Shown: positions 5,842 through 11,498 of the stretch, in pieces
Layout: every line of letters begins with the position of its first letter
How positions within the stretch are numbered: position 1 is the stretch's first letter
Assembly: GCA_031289625.1 (NCBI GenBank)
Contig: JAITPB010000076.1
Location: 1 to 11,498, forward strand
Direction of reading: 5' to 3'
From: Clostridiales bacterium
Lineage (GTDB): Bacteria; Bacillota; Clostridia; Lachnospirales; WQUN01
DNA: 11,498 bases
Made by a program: the position numbers and the translations under genes
The notes under the pieces: model-generated
Seen by the model: only the letters and a program-made list of their open reading frames with translations
Database searches by the model: none
Told to the model about the DNA's origin: nothing

Positions 5842-8826
5842 TCATTTTTCCACCAGCACAATATAGCCTTGCACCTCGAAGCCCCCGGCGGGCGGCGGAA
5901 TTTGATCCGTCATCACCCGCACTTGATCGCCTGGACGGATCGCGTCAAAACCGGCAAGCGCATTATTTTTCACGAGTACGGCGTTTTGCGGAACACGTAC
6001 GGACGCCATGTCGTCTGTATTGCTCCTGTAACCCCAGGCGTCCTTCTCGCTGTCGAAAATCATGACGTCCCGAATGGACAAAACGCCGTCCGCCTTTTGA
6101 TCCACTACGCCGCTCAGCGCCTTGGGCGCGTAAGGCGCATCCAGAACACGCGCCGCCCTCGCGCCATCCGTCACGATCGTATAGACCCGGCCTACCATAA
6201 ACTGCTCGGCAAAATCGCTTCTGGGCCGCACGCCGTCGCTGCCGATTAGAAGCGTGTCAGCATCCACCGCGTACAGGCGCGGCACGGGCGTGTAGATCCA
6301 ATCCAGCCCGTTCAGCAGGGCCATGCTCTCCACCTGAAAAGATTGGCCGTCCTCCACGCCAAGCGCGCGGCCCCGCGTGATGATCACACCGCTGGTATCG
6401 GGCATGGGCACAATATCCACCACAGCGGCGGTATGATCCCCCGTGATGTTGACAGCCGCGTAGTCTGCGGGCAGCAAATCCATTTTGTCCGCGAGGCGGC
6501 CATAGCGCCGGACGATCACACCGTCATCCATAAAAATCGTGCCGGGATGACTGAGCATATTGAATTTACCGTTTTCGGCGCGCAGAATAGCGCCAGTGGC
6601 CAGCGGCTCGTCCCGCCCAGTCCGGAAAACGACTTTTTTGACTTTTTCCCCGGTGTAATGATTTTCAAGCGCCACATACGCGGCGGCGCGTTTCAAATGA
6701 TGCAGCGCGTAATCGGGTGAAATTCTCGCGCCTTCATAATAATACGCAATGTCATTTCCCGCAAGGTCAAATTGTACGATTTGTCTGCCGCCGCTCCAGC
6801 CGGTTTTTGTCAGTGTCCTCACATTCTGCAGAATCAGACGGTTTTGTACGAGATCCAATCCGGCCAGACGCCCCGAGACAATCTGGCTGATATAATGTGT
6901 GCTGCCTTCCAAGCGGATTTCTTTGACAGATTCGATCGTACCGGCGGCGGCCTGAGACACGACCATTTTCACCCAGTCGCCGGGCTGAATGGCATTGACG
7001 GAAGATGGATCCCCTCGGGACGTGACCAAAATTTTGTTGGGGATGGTAAAGACAGCTTCGCGCCCGTCTTCATACGCAATGAGCATATCGGATGTTTTTT
7101 CCCGTGTTTGAAACCGCTTGATCTTGCCAACCCGGACAACGTAATCCGCCGCGGCGCTGATCCGCGTTATGAAGTCCAGATCCTCCGGATCGGTCTGGTA
7201 AAATACGATATCGCCTGGCTCGATCGAAGAGATGGCCTTCTGCCGCCCATCCCGATCGGCTGGATCGAAATGGGCATAAAAGCCAGAGAATGAATCCAGA
7301 CGAAAAGAATCTAAGCGAAAAAAATCCATGTAATAGGGCTTCTTACGCGCCGCCGTGACACCCGGCGTATAAGACTTTGTCACAAATGAGCTATCGTCTT
7401 TCAAAAGAATGATGAATCCGGCGTCCGTATTGTTTTCCACCACAATCCCACGCGTTTCCTCTGTCACGGCGGGTTCGCCCAAGTACGCGATTCTGTCCGC
7501 CACATGATTTTTGAGAGACAGCTCCACCCGGGATCCATACGGGAGATCGTCGGGATGCCATTTCACATCCGACAGCTTGACAAACATCCTGACAAAGGGA
7601 TCGCCGTTCTCCTGTCCATACAAGCCAGCCGCCATCGCATAGGTGTACTCTTTGCCTCTGTCGTCCATGATCACAGCCGTTCCCTGATCCGTATCGACGG
7701 ATTGCAGCGTTCCGATGACGGTTTGCGCTTGAAGTTCTGTACGCACCGCTTGTATATACAAAACCGTGTTGTCTGCTGGGCGAACGAGATATTCAATCTC
7801 GTCGCCTTCCTGCAGCGCGGCCAGCCCGGAAACTTTTCCCTCGCGCAGAACCACCGCGTCCATATCGGGCGCTTGCGGTGAAGAAGAACGGATAAAGCTG
7901 TAACGCAGAGCATCCATCGCGCCGTCCGCGCCTCTCACCAAAAGGCTGCGCGTAACGGAGGCGAGGCCGGTTACCGTTAGCTGTTCGTCGAGCAGACCGC
8001 CTACGGTTCCCGTTTTTTTCACCACGCCAATGGCGTTATAATAAAGACTATCCATATTTTTCAAAATGTCCGCCATGTAAGCGCGTGTTACAGAAGATTT
8101 CGGCCAGAAACAGTTTTGACTGTCTCCGTCCATGACGCGGTTTTCCGTTATGGCTTCGACGGCGGGTATCCTGTCCGGATCGATATCGCGCCAATCTGAA
8201 AAGCGGTAAATCGCCTGCTGCGCCCGGCCCGGCGGAAACGCGTCCGAACGGACAGACTGCAGCGCGCGCACCAGCCAAAACGCGATTTCCTCGCGCGTGG
8301 CGGCGGCGGATCGGATGAAATTGACAGTTGGATTCAGCGCGCTTTGATCCAAGATCATTGCGTCGTCATACTCCAGCAAGGTGATCAGTCCCAATTGCGA
8401 AGCCTGGTTTAAATATCCCAAAGACCAGAGCGCCGTCAAAGAGGCGTCCGCGGGATCCCGCACGGAATCCTGTGCGCGAATCGCCGCGCCGGCGGTCTGC
8501 GCCTGTTCTTCCAATCCAATGGCGCGCAGGACAAAGGCAATGGCTTCTTCCTTGCTGACGATGGCGTCGGGCTGATATCTTTTGTCATATCCCTTGACGA
8601 TGTTCAGCGCGCCGTTTCGGACGATGGCGTCTTTCGCCCAAAAATCTTCGGGCAGGTCGGTAAAATCCAAATTCTTGATCATATCCCGAGCCTCCGCCCG
8701 TCCCGTGTATGTATGGATCACCGGATCCTTCGAAATATATTCGTCCGTCTCCGCGTACGCGTTTGCGCAGACGCACTGCGCGAAAATCCAAATCAAAATC
8801 AGGGCCGCCGCTTTTTTCATACTCAT
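5842..8826 (-). CDS. Large exported SLH protein with about eight divergent beta-rich repeats
   Basis: Predicted wall-associated protein of 994 aa. A signal peptide covers residues 1-25 (MKK, hydrophobic core, cleavage near ANAYA-E). Three SLH-like segments follow at about 55-105, 128-190 and 205-262, with pieces such as VSKEEAIAFVLRAIGL, TREEIAFWLVRAL and SVTRAYMADILKNM. The remaining 730 residues match no family I recognise. They do look internally repetitive: segments of roughly 65-100 residues tend to begin with a short G-I/V beta strand, carry an acidic turn (for example IMDDRGKEY or AYEDGREAVF), and several end with LQEGDEIEYLV, IEPGDIVFY, IQPGDWVKMVV or IRPGDQVRVM. The start at 8826 gives MSMKK; a second ATG at 8820 is possible, and GGGGAGAG lies upstream. 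It is the first gene of the minus-strand block and has SLH at the opposite end from its neighbour. Confidence 0.9.
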   Translation of the reverse strand: MSMKKAAALILIWIFAQCVCANAYAETDEYISKDPVIHTYTGRAEARDMIKNLDFTDLPEDFWAKDAIVRNGALNIVKGYDKRYQPDAIVSKEEAIAFVLRAIGLEEQAQTAGAAIRAQDSVRDPADASLTALWSLGYLNQASQLGLITLLEYDDAMILDQSALNPTVNFIRSAAATREEIAFWLVRALQSVRSDAFPPGRAQQAIYRFSDWRDIDPDRIPAVEAITENRVMDGDSQNCFWPKSSVTRAYMADILKNMDSLYYNAIGVVKKTGTVGGLLDEQLTVTGLASVTRSLLVRGADGAMDALRYSFIRSSSPQAPDMDAVVLREGKVSGLAALQEGDEIEYLVRPADNTVLYIQAVRTELQAQTVIGTLQSVDTDQGTAVIMDDRGKEYTYAMAAGLYGQENGDPFVRMFVKLSDVKWHPDDLPYGSRVELSLKNHVADRIAYLGEPAVTEETRGIVVENNTDAGFIILLKDDSSFVTKSYTPGVTAARKKPYYMDFFRLDSFRLDSFSGFYAHFDPADRDGRQKAISSIEPGDIVFYQTDPEDLDFITRISAAADYVVRVGKIKRFQTREKTSDMLIAYEDGREAVFTIPNKILVTSRGDPSSVNAIQPGDWVKMVVSQAAAGTIESVKEIRLEGSTHYISQIVSGRLAGLDLVQNRLILQNVRTLTKTGWSGGRQIVQFDLAGNDIAYYYEGARISPDYALHHLKRAAAYVALENHYTGEKVKKVVFRTGRDEPLATGAILRAENGKFNMLSHPGTIFMDDGVIVRRYGRLADKMDLLPADYAAVNITGDHTAAVVDIVPMPDTSGVIITRGRALGVEDGQSFQVESMALLNGLDWIYTPVPRLYAVDADTLLIGSDGVRPRSDFAEQFMVGRVYTIVTDGARAARVLDAPYAPKALSGVVDQKADGVLSIRDVMIFDSEKDAWGYRSNTDDMASVRVPQNAVLVKNNALAGFDAIRPGDQVRVMTDQIPPPAGGFEVQGYIVLVEK

Positions 8827-8866
8827 TTTCCATCATCTCTCCCCAATACAAATCTCTGTTTAGTAT

Positions 8867-8896
8867 CGGCAAAATACCCAGTATAATGCATTGCCG
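8867..8896. promoter_or_regulatory. Inverted repeat in the divergent SLH/pheA control region
   Basis: The 139-nt gap between the divergent SLH and pheA genes holds 6-bp arms CGGCAA (8867-8872) and TTGCCG (8891-8896) with an 18-nt spacer. The spacer includes TATAAT on the + strand (8882-8887) and TATACT on the minus strand (8885-8880). TATACT is my best but weak candidate for the -10 box of the minus-strand block, because no good -35 box is visible. An operator is possible; 6-bp arms alone can arise by chance. Confidence 0.25.
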
Positions 8897-8907
8897 GGAA
8901 AGTTTTC

Positions 8908-8936
8908 TTTACAAACCCCATGGCTTTTTCTATAAT
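8908..8936 (+). promoter_or_regulatory. Sigma-A promoter of pheA-rplI
   Basis: TTTACA (8908-8913), a 17-nt spacer and a perfect TATAAT (8931-8936) predict a start near 8943 and a leader of about 23 nt. AGGGAGA at 8954-8960 is the ribosome binding site, 5 nt before the pheA ATG. The leader is too short for a T-box or attenuator. Confidence 0.85.
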
Positions 8937-8965
8937 AACAACAGAAAACCGCAAGGGAGATCGTT

Positions 8966-9814
8966 ATGAAGATAGGCTATCTGGGGCCGCCTGGGACATT
9001 TACCCAGCAAGCGGCTATGACCTTCGGAGAAATTATCGTGCCGTCTGATCCGCGTGAACTGATCGATTACCCTTCTATTGAGGACGCGCTGCGCGCCGCG
9101 GCGGATGGAAAGGCGGACATTGCCGCGGTTCCGCTTGAAAATTCTACAGAGGGCGCTGTCAACGCCACGATTGATCTTTTGATATTCGATTATGATTTGC
9201 ACATTCAGCGCGAGCTGGTTCTGCCCATCTCGCAATGCCTCCTGAGAAGGCGAGAATTTGTCCATATGCCGCGCGTCGAAAAAATTTATTCTCACAGCCA
9301 GTCTCTCGCGCAGTGCCGAAAATATTTGCATGCGCATTATCCATCGGCGGAATTGATTCCCATGACGAGCAATGCCGAGGCGGCGCGCCTTGTGGAGCGG
9401 GCTGGAGAAAACGCGGAGCCGATCGCCGCGGCAATCGCCGCGATCGGCCCCGCACTAGCGGCGGATGTGTATCATTTAGCGATCGCCGCGGAGAACATTC
9501 AAGACGAGGCCAATAACGCAACGGCTTTTGTCGCTCTGTCTGAAAAGCGTTCGGGTTTGACGGCGGGCGGCAAGGCCACCATCGCCTTTTCCACGGTGAA
9601 CCGGCCAGGTTCCCTGTATAAAATCCTGGACATTTTTGCGCTTTGGGATATCAATATGACGAAAATCGTCAGCCGCCCTATGAAAAACCACCCAGGCGAA
9701 TATGTGTTTTATGTGGATTTAGAAGATTATCAAACGAAGGATCTAGCGGACGCGCTGACCTTGGTGCAACGCAAAACGAACTTTTATAAATATTTGGGTT
9801 CCTATTTTAGATAG
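8966..9814 (+). CDS. pheA: Prephenate dehydratase with ACT domain, atypical active-site and regulatory residues
   Basis: Monofunctional PheA of 282 aa, the family's usual length. It converts prephenate to phenylpyruvate in phenylalanine synthesis, in the cytoplasm. Residues 1-190 are the dehydratase domain: YLGPPGTFTQQAA at 5-17, VPLENSTEGAVNATID at 55-70, and SHSQSLAQC at 109-117. The ACT domain (about 203-280) carries RPGSLYKIL (213-221) and MTKIVSRP (231-238). Two oddities are clear. The TRF signature of the catalytic domain reads T186-A187-F188 with normal spacing from the upstream Asp, so the Arg is missing. The ESRP motif of the Phe-binding ACT domain reads VSRP (V235), and the GALV motif reads GSLY. 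Each of the first two changes needs at least two base substitutions from the nearest usual codon. The fold is sure; full activity and feedback control are less so. rplI follows 15 nt later. Confidence 0.95.
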   Translation: MKIGYLGPPGTFTQQAAMTFGEIIVPSDPRELIDYPSIEDALRAAADGKADIAAVPLENSTEGAVNATIDLLIFDYDLHIQRELVLPISQCLLRRREFVHMPRVEKIYSHSQSLAQCRKYLHAHYPSAELIPMTSNAEAARLVERAGENAEPIAAAIAAIGPALAADVYHLAIAAENIQDEANNATAFVALSEKRSGLTAGGKATIAFSTVNRPGSLYKILDIFALWDINMTKIVSRPMKNHPGEYVFYVDLEDYQTKDLADALTLVQRKTNFYKYLGSYFR

Positions 9815-9829
9815 AGGAGGACGCGGTTC

Positions 9830-10282
9830 ATGAAAGTCATTTTATTAGAAGACGTAAAAGGCACGGGCAAGAAAGGGGCCGTCATAGAGGCTTCGGAAGG
9901 GCACGCGCGCAACTATCTTATCCCGAAAAAATTGGCGGTGGAAGCCACACCGGCGCATTTAAACGAGATCGAAAACAAAAAAAAGGCCGCGCTTCATAAA
10001 GAAATGGCGGAACTGGAAGCCGCGCAGGCGCTGGCCCAAAAATTATCCGCCTCCAAAGTGCGCCTGGAGGCTAAAATCGGCGAAAACGGCAAGCTGTTCG
10101 GTTCCATCACCAGCAAAGAAATTGCCGCTGCCCTTTCCGCGCGGACTGGTTTGGACATTGACAAGAAAAAAGTGTTATTGGATGAACCGATAAAGATGAT
10201 TGGCGAGAAACAAATAGAGATTAAACTGCATCCTCAAGTTACCGCAAAAGCCGTCGTGGAGATCGTGCGACGGGAAGAATGA
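9830..10282 (+). CDS. rplI: 50S ribosomal protein L9
   Basis: L9, 150 aa, close to the usual 148. The N-terminal 23S rRNA-binding domain is textbook (MKVILLEDVKGTGKKG, then ASEGHARNYLIPKKLA at about 22-37). A long Lys/Glu/Ala-rich connecting helix (about 45-75) and a C-terminal domain follow, the latter with GENGKLFGSITSKEIA and a closing VEIVRREE. GAGGAGG at 9814-9820 overlaps the last base of the pheA stop and lies 9 nt before the ATG, so the two genes are co-transcribed. Being paired with pheA is unusual, since rplI commonly sits with rpsR/ssb or with gdpP and dnaB. There is no terminator between rplI and the tRNA promoter. Confidence 0.98.
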   Translation: MKVILLEDVKGTGKKGAVIEASEGHARNYLIPKKLAVEATPAHLNEIENKKKAALHKEMAELEAAQALAQKLSASKVRLEAKIGENGKLFGSITSKEIAAALSARTGLDIDKKKVLLDEPIKMIGEKQIEIKLHPQVTAKAVVEIVRREE

Positions 10283-10285
10283 CGG

Positions 10286-10314
10286 TTGACAGACACAGCA
10301 TGATACAGTAGAAT
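10286..10314 (+). promoter_or_regulatory. Sigma-A promoter of tRNA-Ser
   Basis: A perfect TTGACA (10286-10291), a 17-nt spacer and TAGAAT (10309-10314) start 3 nt after the rplI stop and predict a start near 10321. This is 11 of 12 consensus positions, as expected for a stable-RNA promoter. Confidence 0.88.
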
Positions 10315-10322
10315 GTTTATCA

Positions 10323-10355
10323 TTGGGAACTTTACAGAACGATCGAATTTCCCAA
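10323..10355 (+). repeat. Inverted repeat filling the pre-tRNA 5' leader
   Basis: TTGGGAA (10323-10329) and TTCCCAA (10349-10355) are perfect 7-bp arms around a 19-nt loop. The stem begins at about the predicted transcription start and ends on the base before the mature tRNA, so the whole leader could fold as one hairpin stacked on the acceptor stem. No T-run follows, so a terminator for rplI is unlikely. Confidence 0.55.
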
Positions 10356-10440
10356 GGAGAGATGTCCGAGCGGTTTAAGGAACTGGTCTTGAAAACCAGC
10401 GAAGCGCAAGCTTCCGTGGGTTCGAATCCCACTCTCTCCG
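10356..10440 (+). tRNA. tRNA-Ser(UGA)
   Basis: Complete 85-nt cloverleaf of the long-variable-arm type. Acceptor arms are GGAGAGA (10356-10362) and TCTCTCC (10433-10439), with discriminator G10440. The anticodon stem CTGGT/ACCAG encloses loop CTTGAAA, giving anticodon TGA at 10390-10392, which reads UCA. The variable arm follows (about 10400-10415). The T arm is GTGGG-TTCGAAT-CCCAC (10416-10432). CCA is not encoded. It has its own promoter and terminator. Confidence 0.97.
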
Positions 10441-10448
10441 TCATTAGG

Positions 10449-10507
10449 AACAAATGCGAACCCGTCCCGGGTGTTCATCGTCGAGGGGGCGTTTGCGTTT
10501 GTTTTTT
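10449..10507 (+). terminator. Intrinsic terminator of tRNA-Ser
   Basis: The 5' arm AACAAATGCGAACCC (10449-10463) pairs, with two G-U pairs, to a 3' arm of G-rich sequence ending GCGTTTGCGTTTGTT (to 10503). The run TTTTTT (10502-10507) follows at once. It probably also ends any read-through from pheA-rplI. Confidence 0.75.
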
Positions 10508-10511
10508 CATT

Positions 10512-10787
10512 TTTGGGGTTAACTATGAACAGCGCCGGCTCCCTGTTGCTGTGGGTCCTGGTCTGTACAAGGAATGACTTGCCCTCCGCAATCTCAATGA
10601 TTGATTCTTGTTTGTCTTCCTCATAGACAGGCTTTTGTGTACACCTCATGGGGGACTCATCGACATTCATCACTGGGCTTGCCAGCAGATTTTCTTTGAT
10701 GGTTTCGATCTCTCCGTCAAGCTTGTTTGAGAACTGATTCAAAATCAATCTTTGTTTCAATTTCGTCAAGTAGCCGCTTGTTTTCAT
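10512..10787 (-). pseudogene. IS66-family transposase, internal fragment
   Basis: On the minus strand an open frame encodes about 90 residues resembling the middle of IS66-type transposases. There is a helical stretch NQFSNKLDGEIETIKENLL, then SPVMNVDESPMR, which holds the first Asp of the DDE triad in the usual VDE(T/S)P context, then TRTHSNREPALFIVNPK. The rest of the catalytic domain and the whole N-terminus are missing, and I see no terminal repeats, so this is a dead remnant. Homology fades on the 3' side where the frame enters the tRNA terminator, and on the 5' side near 10,780-10,800. The family call rests on remembered motifs. Confidence 0.65.
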
Positions 10788-10798
10788 TTTTATGTTAA

Positions 10799-10951
10799 AT
10801 ATTATCACTGAGCAGTTACACGACCATCGCTGATAAGCTGAACGGCTTCGTGACCACGAAAGGTGGCGTCCGATTGCCGCATAACAAGCCGCTGCCGATT
10901 GACCTGATAACCGAAATCGCAATCTGGTGCGGAGAAAGGAACGCGAAATGA
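10799..10951 (+). pseudogene. C-terminal stub of a DUF1801/YdhG-like protein
   Basis: An open frame without its own start ends at the TGA at 10949-10951. From about 10820 it reads ADKLNGFVTTKGGVRLP, then HNKPLPIDLITEIAIWC. DUF1801 proteins (YdhG, the iron-chaperone-like fold) characteristically end with a Ser/Thr-Lys-Gly-x-(I/V)-x-(F/L)-P-x-(D/N)-KP-(I/L)-P stretch followed by a helix. Only this last part remains, and the rest was probably lost in the rearrangement that left the IS66 remnant next door. Its stop overlaps the VOC gene start (ATGA), so the two were once an operon. No start codon of its own is evident. Confidence 0.5.
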
Positions 10952-11376
10952 ACCGAATTAACATCATCGCCCTCGGCGTTCGTGATATGGCGAAGGCCGT
11001 GAAGTTCTACCGAGACCTCGGTTTCCAGTCTAACGAAACCTCCGACTGTCCGCAGGTGATTTTCTTTAACACTACAGGGACAAAGTTTGAACTTTACCCT
11101 ATTCAAGGTATTGCCGAGGACATCAATGCGGAAAACCCTCCCAAAATCGCCGAGGGTTTCGCGGGGATTACGCTCGCCTATAACGCGAGGACTGAGCAGG
11201 AAGTCCGCGACACGATTGAACTTGCCCGAAAGGCAGGAGCGGTTATCGCCAAGGAGCCGCAGTCAGTGTTCTGGGGCGGTTACCACGCCTACTTCGCCGA
11301 CCCAGACGGCTACTACTGGGAAGTGGCGAGCGCGGACGCTTGGAAATTCGATGAGCAAGATATGCTTGTATTGTGA
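10948..11376 (+). CDS. VOC (glyoxalase/bleomycin-resistance fold) family protein
   Basis: A 142-aa single-chain member of the vicinal oxygen chelate superfamily with two beta-alpha-beta-beta-beta halves. The first is INIIALGVRDMAKAVKFYRD with LGF and TKFELY; the second ends in GGYHAYFADPDGYYWEVA. Candidate metal or active-site positions are E48, H113 and E125. I start at the ATG at 10948, which overlaps the upstream stop (ATGA) and has AGAAAGGA at 10933-10940, 7 nt away. A GTG at 10927 would add an unnatural basic leader. Substrate cannot be told from sequence; relatives include lactoylglutathione lyases, resistance proteins and many unassigned enzymes. With its upstream partner truncated, promoter supply is unclear, and read-through or the flanking mosaic must provide it. 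Confidence 0.88.
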   Translation: MNRINIIALGVRDMAKAVKFYRDLGFQSNETSDCPQVIFFNTTGTKFELYPIQGIAEDINAENPPKIAEGFAGITLAYNARTEQEVRDTIELARKAGAVIAKEPQSVFWGGYHAYFADPDGYYWEVASADAWKFDEQDMLVL

Positions 11377-11390
11377 TTTATGTGAAACAA

Positions 11391-11498
11391 ATGGCTCTAT
11401 CATGGGATGAAATACAAGCGAACGCTGTAACTTTTTCCAAACGATGGGGCGCTGGTTGGGATGAGAAGTCCGAGGCTCAGAGCTTCATCCGCGACTTC
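11391..11498 (+). CDS. N-terminus of an MmeI-like/class I DNA methyltransferase (runs off the window)
   Basis: From the ATG at 11391, 36 codons stay open to the right edge. They read MALSWDEIQANAVTFSKRW, then GAGWDEKSEAQSF and IRDF. Large restriction-modification and methyltransferase proteins of the MmeI/YeeA type typically begin with MALSW(N)EI, then an aromatic and charged helix, then EAxxFxxxF, and this segment follows that pattern. If right, the full gene would be about 900-1000 residues, with N-terminal helical, methyltransferase (NPPF/Y) and target-recognition domains beyond the window. The gene starts 14 nt after the VOC stop. No strong ribosome binding site is visible, so coupling to the VOC gene is possible. 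Only the N-terminus is available, so the call is tentative. Confidence 0.65.
   Translation, partial: MALSWDEIQANAVTFSKRWGAGWDEKSEAQSFIRDF

Noticed and set aside
9419..9492. Repeated GATCGCCGCGG words resembling HIP1-like or Dam-type sites
   Set aside because: They are Ile-Ala-Ala codon repeats within conserved PheA sequence.
10175..10967. Minus-strand frames crossing the tRNA-Ser gene, with peptides such as GIRTHGSLRFAGF and RVGFEPTEACAS
   Set aside because: These are the well-known false proteins read antisense through tRNA-Ser genes. Only the part at 10512-10787 resembles a real (IS66) protein.
1..11498. CRISPR array or complete insertion sequence
   Set aside because: No regularly spaced direct repeats and no pair of terminal inverted repeats around a full transposase were seen.

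Overview
The window looks like chromosomal DNA of a Bacillota bacterium, probably Clostridia or Negativicutes. The evidence is S-layer-homology (SLH) surface proteins, strong GGAGG-type ribosome binding sites, a monofunctional prephenate dehydratase with an ACT domain, and Bacillota-like AlaRS, L9 and tRNA-Ser. Most of it is compact housekeeping and envelope sequence, moderately GC-rich by eye. The two ends (about 1-230 and 10,510-11,498) look like disturbed or acquired DNA.

Left edge (1-300): the decayed or frameshifted 3' end of an unrecognised + strand gene meets the minus-strand block at a strong two-way terminator (227-268).

Minus-strand block (8826 down to 298), transcribed right to left with gaps of only 18-27 nt: a 994-aa exported protein with N-terminal SLH repeats and a long beta-rich repeat region; a 544-aa exported protein with C-terminal SLH repeats and an Ala/Thr/Glu linker; an S41 (CtpA-type) PDZ protease; and alanyl-tRNA synthetase. 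The spacing suggests one transcript that carries two wall-associated proteins, an extracytoplasmic protease and, last, an essential translation gene with no room for a T-box leader.

Plus-strand block (8908-10507): a near-consensus promoter drives pheA and then rplI (ribosomal protein L9). A second near-consensus promoter begins 3 nt after the rplI stop. It drives tRNA-Ser(UGA), which ends at a good intrinsic terminator. The PheA protein departs from both family signatures at otherwise near-invariant residues.

Right edge (10508-11498): a mosaic downstream of the tRNA gene. It holds an antisense IS66-type transposase remnant, the C-terminal stub of a DUF1801-like protein, an intact VOC/glyoxalase-fold gene translationally coupled to that stub, and the first 36 codons of what looks like an MmeI/class I DNA methyltransferase. 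This resembles the edge of an accessory island beside a tRNA gene, possibly leading into a restriction or defence locus beyond the window. I found no CRISPR array, no complete insertion sequence and no riboswitch.
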